A DNA stretch of 64,000 bases from Acidobacteriota bacterium (lineage in GTDB: Bacteria; Acidobacteriota; Terriglobia; 2-12-FULL-54-10): positions 55,577 through 119,576 of the forward strand of contig JACPPJ010000005.1 in the NCBI GenBank assembly GCA_016191085.1. The letters are read 5' to 3'. Under the pieces are notes generated by a model. That model made no database searches, was not told the origin of the DNA, and saw only the letters and a list, made by a program, of their open reading frames with translations. Position numbers and translations under genes: made by a program. Below are positions 15,970 through 25,457 of this stretch, in pieces; the stretch's first letter is position 1; each line of letters starts with the position of its first letter.

Positions 15970-16521
15970 CTAATAATACAGCTTGATCAAAAGTATGAAC
16001 ACAATCGCCACAAATGCGAAGAATGCACGATACTCGTGATTCTTCAGATAAAGCGCCCAACGAAAACGAGACGGGTTCCGGCGCTCGGTCGGCCATGCAC
16101 TGAAGCGTGGTAATAAAAATGGTACAGTGCGAGCGTAGGGGCCATGGTCTTCCGCAAATAGTCTGCTCAAGTGGAGTTCTTCTCTGCGGATCACCGGCCA
16201 ATAGATGGCACCTAAGAAGAGGAACAGCAGTACGAAAAACCACCAACGTCCCCCGGCTATACAGTAACCGATTCCGGCGAGCATGGACCCGAGGTAAAGA
16301 GGGTGACGAATGTAGGCGTACGGTCCTCCGGTGGCGAGAGACTGATTCTTTGCCAAATATCCGGCTGCCGCAGCTCGCACCGTGAGCCCCGTCATAGCGA
16401 TCAACGTCCCCCAAAACAGTCCGTCCCGGGTGGGCCTGGCAAAAACAATATATAGCAGTCCGAGGAAGAAACCCGCCGGGACGCGGATGCGAGCGGCAAT
16501 ATCAGAATAGGATCGGGACAT
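15970..16521 (-). CDS. Isoprenylcysteine carboxyl methyltransferase/PEMT-like membrane methyltransferase
   Basis: A 183-residue integral membrane protein with four or five hydrophobic helices. It carries the family signature GPYAYIRHPLYLGSML and a downstream RREELHLSRLFAEDHGPYARTVP. In this superfamily the RHP and the later E-x-x-L/F...Y region bind S-adenosylmethionine. The bacterial substrate is unknown; a phospholipid or isoprenoid head group is plausible. Its start overlaps the waaC stop by one base (TAATG), placing it firmly in the LPS operon. The final hydrophobic helix (FFAFVAIVFILLIKLYY) extends beyond the catalytic core. Confidence 0.8.
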   Translation of the reverse strand: MSRSYSDIAARIRVPAGFFLGLLYIVFARPTRDGLFWGTLIAMTGLTVRAAAAGYLAKNQSLATGGPYAYIRHPLYLGSMLAGIGYCIAGGRWWFFVLLFLFLGAIYWPVIRREELHLSRLFAEDHGPYARTVPFLLPRFSAWPTERRNPSRFRWALYLKNHEYRAFFAFVAIVFILLIKLYY

Positions 16522-17567
16522 TAACAGCCGTGCCGGCCCGTCCGGACGGGGCTCTGCTCCTGTAAAAGTTCCCGAACGGCCTCAAGCACTTGTTCGGGGT
16601 GAATACTGCGCATGACGCTCGCCTCTTCGGATGTGTGCCGGTACGATGTGGCCGCACCTTCAGCCCGCAACGAGCGATGCAGCTTGCCGTAAGGTCCGTT
16701 GCGGACGGGATCTGTGGGACCAAAAAGTCCGACCGTGGCCACTCCCAACGCCGCTGCCAGGTGGATAGGTCCCGTATCGGGTCCAACCATCAACCGGGTG
16801 CGTCGCAGCAGCGCGATTAGTCCGCCTAGATCGCCCATGTAGGTCACCGGGCTGGCGATGCGGCAACGGTCGCGGACCTCCTTGGCCAGTACTTCTTCCC
16901 CCGGTCCGCAGTTGAGGACCGTTTGCATCGAGAATTCTTCCAGCAGCGCGTCAGCCACAGCGGCGTAGTGGTCGGGCGGCCAACACTTCGAACGCCATCC
17001 CGCGCCAGGATTCAGCACTGCAAAACCTTCCGACGGAATCGACGGAAGCGAAGTAGCATCGCCCTCCGGCAGCGCAAACCGAACGTTTGACACTTCCGCT
17101 CCCAAAGCTGCGGCGAGGGCCAGATTTGCCTCAACAATGTGGACGGCGTTCACACGCACTGTGCGATTATACAGTGTCGCGCATGCTGGCTCTTTGAGCC
17201 ACGGCCTGTCAAACCCGATTATCTCTTTGGCGCCCGACAAACCGCAAAACACGGCGGACTTGATCGCTCCCTGCAAGTCGAGCGCGTAATCGTAACAGCG
17301 CTCTCGAAGCTGCGCCAGAGCGTTTCGTGCGGCTGTCCAGACGCTGCCGGATAGCGGTTGCGTTCGCCACAGCAATGTGTCCACTTCAATCACATCGCTG
17401 AGCTGTGGATTCTCGATGAGCAAATCTCGCCAGCGGCGCTCGACGAGCCAGTCAATTTCCCAGTCCGGAAATGTTTCTTTCAACGCAGCGGAGACGGGCA
17501 ACGCATGGATGATGTCTCCCATCGAGCCGAGGCGCACGACTAATATCCGTTTGCGGGCTGGATTCAT
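16521..17567 (-). CDS. waaC: Lipopolysaccharide heptosyltransferase I-like (GT9)
   Basis: Transfers heptose from an ADP-activated donor to the Kdo region of the LPS core on the cytoplasmic face of the inner membrane. The GT9 N-terminal motif is ILVVRLGSMGDIIHALPV. YDYALDLQGAIKSAVFCGLSG is typical of heptosyltransferase I. The donor-site region reads MVGPDTGPIHLAAALGVATVGLFGPTDP. It overlaps waaF by four bases (ATGA) and the ICMT-like gene by one base. The I/II assignment rests on motif style and is less certain than membership of GT9. Confidence 0.88.
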   Translation of the reverse strand: MNPARKRILVVRLGSMGDIIHALPVSAALKETFPDWEIDWLVERRWRDLLIENPQLSDVIEVDTLLWRTQPLSGSVWTAARNALAQLRERCYDYALDLQGAIKSAVFCGLSGAKEIIGFDRPWLKEPACATLYNRTVRVNAVHIVEANLALAAALGAEVSNVRFALPEGDATSLPSIPSEGFAVLNPGAGWRSKCWPPDHYAAVADALLEEFSMQTVLNCGPGEEVLAKEVRDRCRIASPVTYMGDLGGLIALLRRTRLMVGPDTGPIHLAAALGVATVGLFGPTDPVRNGPYGKLHRSLRAEGAATSYRHTSEEASVMRSIHPEQVLEAVRELLQEQSPVRTGRHGC

Positions 17568-18613
17568 TGGCCAACTGCCTGGAGTCGTTGCGCCATCATG
17601 CTGCGCGCGGCCTCAAGCACCGTCTCGACGGAAATGGAGATCATGCAGCGATGATCAATGGGGCAGTGGCGCAGTTTGCAGGGACGGCATTCCGCTTCCC
17701 CGGATATCACGCGAGTAAGTGGTCCCAAAGGACGCGTGCCGTGCTCATCGGTCGGGCCAAAGATCGCGAGTGTCGGCACGCCCAACGCTGCCGCCACGTG
17801 CATCGTGCCAGTGTCGTTGGTGACGTAAAGATCGCATGCCGGAACCAAGCGGATGAAATCCTGCATTGACGTTTTCCCCGCGAGCGATACGGCCGAGCGC
17901 CCCGCTTTCGGCAGCAATGATTCGATCGTAGGACGTTCACCCGGTGATCCAAAAAACACAGACATCGCTCCGGTTTCTTCTCCAAGGCGCGCGGCAACTT
18001 CGGCGAATCGGTCTGCCGGCCAGCGCTTGGCAGTTCCAAACGAAGCGCCCGCGCCGAATCCCACCAGCAGCGGCGCGTCTGATTGTTGCAGTCGCAGGAA
18101 GTTCCTCATCTCTCGTTTGGCGCTATCACGATCGGGCAGTGCCGCGCGTAACCGAATTTCCTCCACGCGGGGCAAAATAGAAATCATTCCTAAGCATCGG
18201 AGAAGTTCCAGGTAGTAGTACGTCTCATGCGGCGGAGTCTCCGCTGGACGTGGGGGCGGGACCGCATGCGTCAGCAGTGGACCGCGACCATGGCGCGCAT
18301 ATCCGGCGCGTATGGGAATTCCGGCAACGGCTGTAACAGCGGCCGCATCCAGCGCGTTCTGGAAAAGAATGGCCGCGTCAAAGGCTTCCTTCTTTAGCTG
18401 CTCCACGAATCGCCAGCGTCCGGTCACCCCGCGGTACTCGTTTCGGCTGTCATACGGAATTATGCTGCAATTCATCTCCGCCGCTGGAAAAATATCCAGC
18501 ACCCAGGGCCGCCCAACGAGCGTCAACTCCGCTTCCGGAACAACACGTCGCAGCTCCTGCAGCGCAGGCAGACACATGACGGCATCTCCGATCCAGTTGG
18601 GGACCCGGACCAT
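17564..18613 (-). CDS. waaF: Lipopolysaccharide heptosyltransferase II (GT9)
   Basis: Adds the second heptose of the inner core. It starts at the ATG at 18613, giving MVRVPNWIGDAVMCLPALQE, the usual beginning of WaaF, five bases after the lpxK stop. A 15-codon extension overlapping lpxK is open but atypical. Conserved features are GFGAGASFGTAKRWPADRFA and the donor-site segment YVTNDTGTMHVAAALGVPTL followed by AIFGPTDEHGTRPLG. A Cys-containing ECRPCKLRHCPIDHRCM follows, as in many WaaF proteins. It is part of the waaA-lpxK-waaF-waaC run. Confidence 0.92.
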   Translation of the reverse strand: MVRVPNWIGDAVMCLPALQELRRVVPEAELTLVGRPWVLDIFPAAEMNCSIIPYDSRNEYRGVTGRWRFVEQLKKEAFDAAILFQNALDAAAVTAVAGIPIRAGYARHGRGPLLTHAVPPPRPAETPPHETYYYLELLRCLGMISILPRVEEIRLRAALPDRDSAKREMRNFLRLQQSDAPLLVGFGAGASFGTAKRWPADRFAEVAARLGEETGAMSVFFGSPGERPTIESLLPKAGRSAVSLAGKTSMQDFIRLVPACDLYVTNDTGTMHVAAALGVPTLAIFGPTDEHGTRPLGPLTRVISGEAECRPCKLRHCPIDHRCMISISVETVLEAARSMMAQRLQAVGQ

Positions 18614-18617
18614 GATG

Positions 18618-19712
18618 TTATTTTGAGCGAGCTGTTGAAGCCTTAATCTGCCCATCATTGCTGCCCGTTATCTGGAGCTTCTTCAGTATCCAGGATATGA
18701 GCTCGTCCTCGTCCTCGACAACCGACTCAATCATCGCCCAATACAGAGGGAGTTCAATCGCGGCTGCAATCGGTAGGTTAACGATGTCCTTTTCTGTCGT
18801 GACGATGCAGTCCGCGTGTTTCTTCTTCGCTAGTTTACATAAGGTGGCGACGTCCTTGTCTATGTATTTGCGATGATCGGCAAAGGAGAATTTGGCGGCA
18901 GGATTGACCTGTGCTCGCGATAGCGTGCCGAGAAAGTTTTGAGGGTTTCCCAGACCGCAGAATGCCAGGGGCCGTCGCGCTGCCATATTCTCAATCGAAA
19001 TTGGAGTGTTGCCGGGCCAGGCGGCGAATTGTGTCAGCTTTGTGCTGGCCAAAAAGCACCGCGCATCAGGATTGTAGCTGCGCATAGTTTGTTGCAGTTT
19101 TTCGATCCTTGCCCGCTCGACCAACTCGCACCGCGTCAGCACAATCGCATGCGCCCGCCGCAAGGACGAGAACCCTTCGCGCAGCAATACCGGCCAGCCG
19201 CGCCTCGCGCCCCATGGATTGGATGCGTCCACCAGCACCATATCGAGATCGCGTTCGAGTGTCAGGTGCTGGAATCCATCGTCGAGCAGATGCGTATCAA
19301 CAGAAAACGTGCGCTCAAGCACCGTACCCGCCTCGAATCGTGATCGGGAGATTCCAATGGGCAGTCGCAGATGACGCACATAAATCTGCACCTCATCGCC
19401 GTCCTGCCGGGTCTGCTCCCAAGTAATGCCGGGCGGAAGCACTTTAATGCGTTCGCGGGATGCTCGCCCGTAACCGCGAGTCAGTATTGAGACCGACAAT
19501 CCAGAGCGTTGCAGCCGTTCGGCGAGCCAGATGGTGAACGGCGTCTTCCCGGCACCTCCCCAAGCGAGGTTTCCCACGCTGATCACTCGCGCCTGCAAAC
19601 GCCGCCGTCGAAACAGCCCTGCACCATAAAAGGCGGTGCGCAGCCGCGCTCCGGCAATCCAAAGGGCCGCCGTGCCCGATGCCAATCCTGATAGAGGCAA
19701 AAGTTGCGCCAT
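18618..19712 (-). CDS. lpxK: Tetraacyldisaccharide 4'-kinase
   Basis: Phosphorylates the 4' position of the lipid A disaccharide at the inner membrane. The P-loop is in VISVGNLAWGGAGKTPFTIW, followed by LSVSILTRGYGR. HLLDDGFQHLTLERDLDMVL and the FCGLGNPQNF segment with FADHRKY are hallmark LpxK words. The N-terminal hydrophobic stretch (LASGTAALWIAGARLRTAFY) is the membrane-binding helix. The ATG at 19712 is used; a TTG at 19718 overlapping the waaA stop is also possible. It lies two bases after waaA. Confidence 0.95.
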   Translation of the reverse strand: MAQLLPLSGLASGTAALWIAGARLRTAFYGAGLFRRRRLQARVISVGNLAWGGAGKTPFTIWLAERLQRSGLSVSILTRGYGRASRERIKVLPPGITWEQTRQDGDEVQIYVRHLRLPIGISRSRFEAGTVLERTFSVDTHLLDDGFQHLTLERDLDMVLVDASNPWGARRGWPVLLREGFSSLRRAHAIVLTRCELVERARIEKLQQTMRSYNPDARCFLASTKLTQFAAWPGNTPISIENMAARRPLAFCGLGNPQNFLGTLSRAQVNPAAKFSFADHRKYIDKDVATLCKLAKKKHADCIVTTEKDIVNLPIAAAIELPLYWAMIESVVEDEDELISWILKKLQITGSNDGQIKASTARSK

Positions 19713-19714
19713 GG

Positions 19715-21088
19715 TCAATCCGTCTTACCCGCCACTACCGCCTGAGTTTCACTGACAGCCGTTGCCCGGTAGAGCGATTCACGACGCCGCTGAATCAATT
19801 TCGCTACTTCGCCAGCAATGAGAGAGGCGCCGCCCGCGTTGCGGACATAGCGCTGATGGGCGGCCTGTCCCAGATGCTCGCGCATTTTAGAGTCGTGCAG
19901 CAGGAATCGCAGCGCCGGAACCAGAGCCGCGCTGTCCGGGATCTGTACGATGGCGCCAACCTCGGCTATGGTGCCGGGGATGTCGCTCGCGGCGCAATCC
20001 CGCAAAAACTCTCTGGCAATCTCCTGAAAATTCGTCATCGAAGGACCGATCACGATGGGGCGCGCAAAAGAGGCAGGTTCCAAAATGTTGTGGCCGCCGG
20101 TCGGCACCAATGTGCCTCCCACGAAAGCAACCGTTGCGACCTCGTATATCGCACCTAATTCGCCGATGGTGTCGAGCACCAAAATGCCCGGCGAAATCAG
20201 AAATTCATTGCTGGTGCAGCGTGATCGCAGCCAGAACGGCAACCTGTTTTGCTCGAGTTGAGCGACGACTTCAGGAACTCGCTCGGGATGACGCGGCGCC
20301 AGGACCAACGACAACATCGGAATTTCTGTCGCGAGCTGCTGATAGGCCGCGATCAAATACTGCTCTTCACCGGGCATGGTGCTGCCGGCCACGATCAACG
20401 GTCCACTCAGCCTCTGTCGCAATGCCTCGATCAGCGGTGAGGGTGTGTGGCGTATCGAGTATTTTAGATTTCCCGCCTCGCGGACTTTCGCGGGTGGCGC
20501 ACCAATCTGCCGAAACCGCTCAGCTTGGCCGGAGCTTTGCACGAAAATCACATCCGGCCATGCGAACACGCGCCTCCAAAACGCGCGAGTCGCGCGGTAG
20601 CGGGGAAATGTTCGATCCGAGATGCGACCGTTGGCGAGCACCAAAGCTGCGCCGGCGCGTTTGCACTCCCGAAAAAGATTCGGCCATAGTTCGGTCTCCA
20701 AAATGACAACCACGTCGGGGCGTATGAGGCCTAGAAACCGGCGGCAGACGAACGCAAAATCCCAAGGAGGAAACAACACGGGAGTATTCGGCGGAAGAAT
20801 CTGCCGTGCAGCTTCCCACCCGGTCCGGGTTGAAGAGGTTACCACCACGCTCAGGTTAGCCAATTCATTGTGCAGCTGTTCAATGAGCGCTGCCGCGGCT
20901 TTCACCTCGCCCAGCGAAACCGCATGTACCCAGACGGTAGGCGCGTCACCGGAGAACCCTTGCCATTCCAGCCGGCCGAGCCGCTCGCGGCGGAGCCCAG
21001 GCAATCGGCCTCTATGTGCCCTCCACGTCGCCCATGCAAGCAGCAGCGGCGCTGCCAGCCAGAGTGCAACGTTGTAGAGTAGATACAT
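19715..21088 (-). CDS. waaA: 3-deoxy-D-manno-octulosonic acid transferase (Kdo transferase)
   Basis: Attaches Kdo to lipid IVA, the first core sugar step. The start at 21088 gives MYLLYNVALWLAAPLLLAWA, the standard WaaA membrane anchor; the frame stays open 56 codons further upstream without looking conserved. Family words are VWVHAVSLGEVKAAAALIEQL, RPDVVVILETELWPNLFREC, VLANGRISDRTFPRY, GNLKYS and GGTLVPTGGHNILEPASFARPI. It is the first gene of the LPS-to-elongasome run. It is divergent from the GH36-like gene, and the shared upstream region of about 320 bases should hold its promoter. Confidence 0.95.
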   Translation of the reverse strand: MYLLYNVALWLAAPLLLAWATWRAHRGRLPGLRRERLGRLEWQGFSGDAPTVWVHAVSLGEVKAAAALIEQLHNELANLSVVVTSSTRTGWEAARQILPPNTPVLFPPWDFAFVCRRFLGLIRPDVVVILETELWPNLFRECKRAGAALVLANGRISDRTFPRYRATRAFWRRVFAWPDVIFVQSSGQAERFRQIGAPPAKVREAGNLKYSIRHTPSPLIEALRQRLSGPLIVAGSTMPGEEQYLIAAYQQLATEIPMLSLVLAPRHPERVPEVVAQLEQNRLPFWLRSRCTSNEFLISPGILVLDTIGELGAIYEVATVAFVGGTLVPTGGHNILEPASFARPIVIGPSMTNFQEIAREFLRDCAASDIPGTIAEVGAIVQIPDSAALVPALRFLLHDSKMREHLGQAAHQRYVRNAGGASLIAGEVAKLIQRRRESLYRATAVSETQAVVAGKTD

Positions 21089-21408
21089 GGTGGATTCGGC
21101 TCGAGTCGAGACCTCAGTCAGAACGGAATGAGCCATCCGCGGGCCGGTGCGCAAGTTGTGAAGGAGGTCAGCCCAAACAAAGGGCATTATAGCCTTGTTC
21201 AACGAGGTGTTCCAATCACGGCAGGCGCGCCGATATACCTCTTGCGTAGAACGCATCGCAATGGCACTATCGCGTCATCGCAATCGGAAATATAATTAGG
21301 AGTGGGGAATCCCATCCCCACCGAGACGGCAATTCCCCGCGCCGCCTCTTTCGCAACTTCTTAACGTAGTCCCGGGTTTGACAATTAGAGCACTGTAGGG
21401 AGCTTATA

Positions 21409-23484
21409 ATGAAATGCCTTCATGCGCTGTGCTGCGCGTTCGTCGCAATTCTCGCTCTGACGGAACCGCGTTATCTTCATTCCCAATCACCTGTAGCCGC
21501 CGATTACGATCGGGAACGCCGCATCTGGAGTATTTCGAATGGCATCATCGAAGCGCAGTACACGCTCACTGATCAAAATTTGTTCCGGCTGCTGACGTTG
21601 CGCAGATTAACAGGCAAACGGTGGGCGAACGCGGGTGCTCCTGCGTCCTCCCCCATTAATATGAACATCGACGGGAACATCCTGAACGATAACACTAAAT
21701 GGGAGCTAGCAGACACGACAGTGGAGCCAGCGCCCCGCGGCGGATTGCGTCAGGTAATTAAGCTTCGCAATGATAATGCCGAGGCCGAAATCACGCTCCG
21801 TCTGGAAATGCATCCGGGCCAACGTTTTCTCCGAACGTACTATAGCTACCGCAATGTAGGCCAAACGCAGCACTATATTCAGCGTGCCCGGTTTTTCAAC
21901 ATGCGCTTGAACACCGAGGGGCGGCAGATGCGCGCGTTCACCGTCAACCAGGTTCGGCAAGGTGCGCCATTGATGTTCGACACGGTTGAAAGGGAACTCT
22001 CAACGCAGCGGAATCAGGCGATCACAGTTTTCGCCGGTGCTTATGCAGATCAATGCACGTGGCTGGCATTGCGCGATGATGCCGACTACGGTCTCGTATT
22101 CGGCTGGGAGTTTGACGGCCGCTCAGCGGTAACCGTGCAGTTAGTGAACGCAGGCCGCGAGGTCTTGATTTCAGGAGGGCCGCTGGCGTTGCATCTTCCC
22201 GTACGTCCCGGCAGAGAGGTTACTTTCCCGGCGGCTTTCGTTGGCCTGTTTAGGGGAGACTGGGACGAGGCGGGCTACCGTACGCATCGCTACGTTGAGC
22301 CGATATTGGCTGCGCCGCTGCCGGACGACAATTTCCCTTATTTCATATACAACACGTGGGGGTATGATCAGAACATTGATGAGACAACATTGCGCCGTTC
22401 GGCGCAAATCGCCGCCAGCATCGGCGTGGAGCTATTCGTCGTGGACCTGGGGTGGGCGCGGCAGATTGGGCAATGGGAGCAGGACCCGGTAAAGTTTCCG
22501 ACTGGCCTGCGCGGATTATCCGATTACGTCCACAGTCTAGGGATGAAATTTGGTGTTCACTTCGTGCCTGTGGAGGCATCCGCGAACGCGCCTGTGCTTA
22601 TTGCCAATCCTGACTGGACTTCTTCCGTAGACAACGACTATTTCGAGGCGGATTCGTTGTGTCTTTCCAATACAGGCGCACAGATTTGGACACGTGTGTC
22701 CCTCCTGAGAGTGATCCGCACCTACGGCGTGGATTGGATCACACAAGACGCAGAGAATCTGGTCAAGAATTGTTCCAAGACCACCCACACGCATGATTCG
22801 GCCAACAGCAATTGGGACAATTCCGTCAATGGAATAGATGCTTTGGTGGACTTTATTCGTGGGCGAGCTCCGCAAACGCTGTGGGAGAACAACGCCGACG
22901 GCGGTACCATGTCCACCTTCGGCGCGTTACAGCGTTATGTCACATTCAGCAGTTGCGATGCTTGCGAGGAATTACCGCGTCGGCAGGCCGTCTATGGAAT
23001 GAGCTATGTTTTTCCGCCCCGCTATATCGACCGTTATATGGGTGAATACCCTACCAAATTTACGACCCGCAGCAGCATGTTTGGCGGCCCTTGGATCCTA
23101 ATGCAGCCGCTGGCGAAGCTGCCGGCCGCCGCGCTTAATCTGCTTCGCGAGGAGGGCGCGCTCTTCAAAGCTCTTCGGGGTCTAATTCGGGAAGGCAAGG
23201 TCTACCATCTTCTCCCGCGGCCCGATGGCTATAGTATTGAGGCGCTGCAATCCTTCCATCAGGATTGGAATCGCGGCGTTATATTCGTATACCGGCCGGA
23301 GTCCCCGGTTGCGCAAGAGACGATTTTCCCGCGCGGGCTCAACCCGAACGGAACGTACCGGGTGAGTTTTCAAGAGAGCAGGGATGTTTTCTACCGATCC
23401 GGCGCTTCACTGATGTCCAGCGGGATTAATGTCAAGCTTCCCACGAAGTTCTTTGCCGAACTCGTGTTTGTCACGGGAGAATAG
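21409..23484 (+). CDS. Exported GH36-like alpha-galactosidase
   Basis: A 691-residue secreted glycosidase with a Sec signal (CLHALCCAFVAILALTEPRYLHS). Residues 35-290 form a beta-rich N-terminal domain, as in GH36 enzymes, followed by a TIM barrel. Barrel landmarks are FPYFIYNTWGYDQNIDE, LFVVDLGWARQIGQWEQDPVKFP and GLRGLSDYVHSLGMKFGVH. The likely nucleophile strand is DWITQDAEN (D447). The acid/base region is divergent: LWENNADGGTMSTFGALQRY replaces the usual CSSGGGR-type motif. The substrate may be an alpha-galactoside, but specificity is not readable. GGGAG precedes the ATG at 21409. Confidence 0.7.
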   Translation: MKCLHALCCAFVAILALTEPRYLHSQSPVAADYDRERRIWSISNGIIEAQYTLTDQNLFRLLTLRRLTGKRWANAGAPASSPINMNIDGNILNDNTKWELADTTVEPAPRGGLRQVIKLRNDNAEAEITLRLEMHPGQRFLRTYYSYRNVGQTQHYIQRARFFNMRLNTEGRQMRAFTVNQVRQGAPLMFDTVERELSTQRNQAITVFAGAYADQCTWLALRDDADYGLVFGWEFDGRSAVTVQLVNAGREVLISGGPLALHLPVRPGREVTFPAAFVGLFRGDWDEAGYRTHRYVEPILAAPLPDDNFPYFIYNTWGYDQNIDETTLRRSAQIAASIGVELFVVDLGWARQIGQWEQDPVKFPTGLRGLSDYVHSLGMKFGVHFVPVEASANAPVLIANPDWTSSVDNDYFEADSLCLSNTGAQIWTRVSLLRVIRTYGVDWITQDAENLVKNCSKTTHTHDSANSNWDNSVNGIDALVDFIRGRAPQTLWENNADGGTMSTFGALQRYVTFSSCDACEELPRRQAVYGMSYVFPPRYIDRYMGEYPTKFTTRSSMFGGPWILMQPLAKLPAAALNLLREEGALFKALRGLIREGKVYHLLPRPDGYSIEALQSFHQDWNRGVIFVYRPESPVAQETIFPRGLNPNGTYRVSFQESRDVFYRSGASLMSSGINVKLPTKFFAELVFVTGE

Positions 23485-23500
23485 CCTTTGGGAGGCTGCC

Positions 23501-25351
23501 TCAGTGCGCGGACTGCGGAGTCTCGGGAGCTTCGTAGCGGCTTTGCAGTGATTCTCCACCGGGCACGAACTCAAAGTCGCCCCAGCGGAACCTTCGCGCA
23601 TGCGGAGCCAGGTCAGTGTAATAAAACGCCCGGGCTTTGCGAATGGGCACAAGCCGCTCCAGTTCTTTTTCGCGGCCGCCGGCCATGATCCAGATGAGAC
23701 GAGCTCGTTCAGGCACTGGGATGCTGATCGGCTGACCCGTGTATTTGGACTCAAGTGAGTTGCCCCGCCACAACCGTGCCATAGTTTCGGTGTATCCCGG
23801 GTAGCCCTTCTCTTCCAGTTCGTAAATTGGCTTCATCGGATGGTAATAGGCCAATCTGCGCCATCCTGGAACTCCGTCTCTGGACCAAATCACGACCAAG
23901 GGCCGTTTGGTTTCCACTTCCATTTTGGCGAGATCTTCCATCGTCAGGGCGGTCGTTTCACTAATCCAACGCACCCTGCTATACGACGATTCAAAGGTGC
24001 CGATGAGGAAAGCATCTTTGACGGAGTCCCAACCTCGGAAGCGAGTGTTTGGATCGCGGCGGGGCACTTCGATTTCGGTGAAAAACAGGATGATGTTGGC
24101 GAGCAGCGCCAAGCAGACTAGGGCGCCATGTCCCGTCGGTACGTAACGGTCTTGCATCGGCTGACTCTGAGGCAGCAAAAATAGAAGACTTCCGACCATG
24201 GCGAGCCACATCACCAGCCATTTTTCTTTTGGTTGCTGCGCTACATACAACAGCACAAACGAGCCGATCACCATCAGCCAAATCGCAAGTCCCCGCTGTT
24301 TCCATCTTGCCAGGGAGCCGGAATGGAATGTGTGTTCCGTAACAGTTATTACGAACGCGCCGAGCAGGCAGATTGCAGGAATAGACGCGAGTGCGTGGTC
24401 CGGTTCCGCTATATGAACCAAGAAGCTGACAAAAAAGCTGGGTATGAACCAGAGGGCAACGAATTTCAGATAAACGAGCCATTCAGGCCAGTGCTTACGG
24501 TCGCGCCATACGGTTGGGATGGCCCAAATCCACGGCAGTGTCCAGAGCCCATTCCACAGTATGGCGCGCCCTGCCATGCGACGCCATCCGGCGAGCGAAG
24601 CGCCAAAAAACATAGAGGTTCCGGAAGCTTGCTCTTGGGAGTATCTGGCGAAGACTTCCATTGTTTGTACCAATCCGCCACATGAGTGGATCAGCACAAT
24701 TATCCAAGGCACGCTGGCGGCCGTCACAACCAGTGCTCCTTTCGATAATGATCGCCAGCCTCCGACTTTCCACCCGGTCCAAGCGACCAGCGGAAGCAGT
24801 CTGAACAGCAGCACCGGCCGGAATCCTGATCCGAAACCTAGCGCCAGGCAGGCGAAGAAAAAGTATCGCGAATCGCCTTTCCAGGCGCGCCAGCAGAAGT
24901 ACGCGACCAATATGGCGAACAATGCCGAATGTGGCCGGAGGGCCGAGGTCAAGCCCGAAAACCAAAATGCGGGGTTTGTCAAAAGCAACGCGGCGGCGAC
25001 CAACCCGGCTTGCGGTGAAAACATGCTCCTGGCCAAGAAATACAACGAACCAACAGCGAGGCCACTCACTAGAACTCTGATAAAGGCGAATGTTCGCTCC
25101 GGTGAGCCAAGGAGCGCATTCACCAATCTGGCCTCTCCAACGAACAACGGGTAACCGGGCGGTTGCGGTTGGCTGCGCGCAGGATCGAAGTCGTCCAGTG
25201 CGAATGCGAGATTTGCCGAATCGAAGGAAAACAGGTGAGTTGGCATCAGAGGCAAGCGCGTCGCGGCCACAAACAACAGCGATACGGCTAGAACAACAGC
25301 GAGATCAGCCCGCCGTCGGAAAATAGAGATATGTGCCAGCCCAGTACGCAT
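23501..25351 (-). CDS. Polytopic membrane glycosyltransferase-like protein (GT39/ArnT type)
   Basis: A 616-residue protein with about 11-12 transmembrane helices and a C-terminal soluble part from roughly residue 420. The first periplasmic loop after helix 1 has an acidic motif (FSFDSANLAFALDDFDPARSQPQPPGYPLFVG). This is the place where GT-C enzymes that use polyprenyl-phosphate sugars carry their catalytic acid. It probably moves a sugar from a lipid carrier onto a periplasmic acceptor; donor and acceptor are unknown. The start at 25351 has AAAGG upstream; a nine-codon longer version is open. It converges on the GH36-like gene. Confidence 0.7.
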   Translation of the reverse strand: MRTGLAHISIFRRRADLAVVLAVSLLFVAATRLPLMPTHLFSFDSANLAFALDDFDPARSQPQPPGYPLFVGEARLVNALLGSPERTFAFIRVLVSGLAVGSLYFLARSMFSPQAGLVAAALLLTNPAFWFSGLTSALRPHSALFAILVAYFCWRAWKGDSRYFFFACLALGFGSGFRPVLLFRLLPLVAWTGWKVGGWRSLSKGALVVTAASVPWIIVLIHSCGGLVQTMEVFARYSQEQASGTSMFFGASLAGWRRMAGRAILWNGLWTLPWIWAIPTVWRDRKHWPEWLVYLKFVALWFIPSFFVSFLVHIAEPDHALASIPAICLLGAFVITVTEHTFHSGSLARWKQRGLAIWLMVIGSFVLLYVAQQPKEKWLVMWLAMVGSLLFLLPQSQPMQDRYVPTGHGALVCLALLANIILFFTEIEVPRRDPNTRFRGWDSVKDAFLIGTFESSYSRVRWISETTALTMEDLAKMEVETKRPLVVIWSRDGVPGWRRLAYYHPMKPIYELEEKGYPGYTETMARLWRGNSLESKYTGQPISIPVPERARLIWIMAGGREKELERLVPIRKARAFYYTDLAPHARRFRWGDFEFVPGGESLQSRYEAPETPQSAH

Positions 25352-25457
25352 CGAGAATCGCCTTTCTCGACCCAACAAACATCACTCCATGTGTGCAGAA
25401 GTTAAGCACAGTCCAGTGTTACGGTCAATTATTTTTCAGCAGTGGAAAAGAAGGAAA

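Noticed and set aside
21378..21410. TTGACA and TATAAT before the GH36-like gene
   Set aside because: The spacing is 21 bases and TATAAT overlaps the ATG, so they cannot form a normal promoter for this gene.
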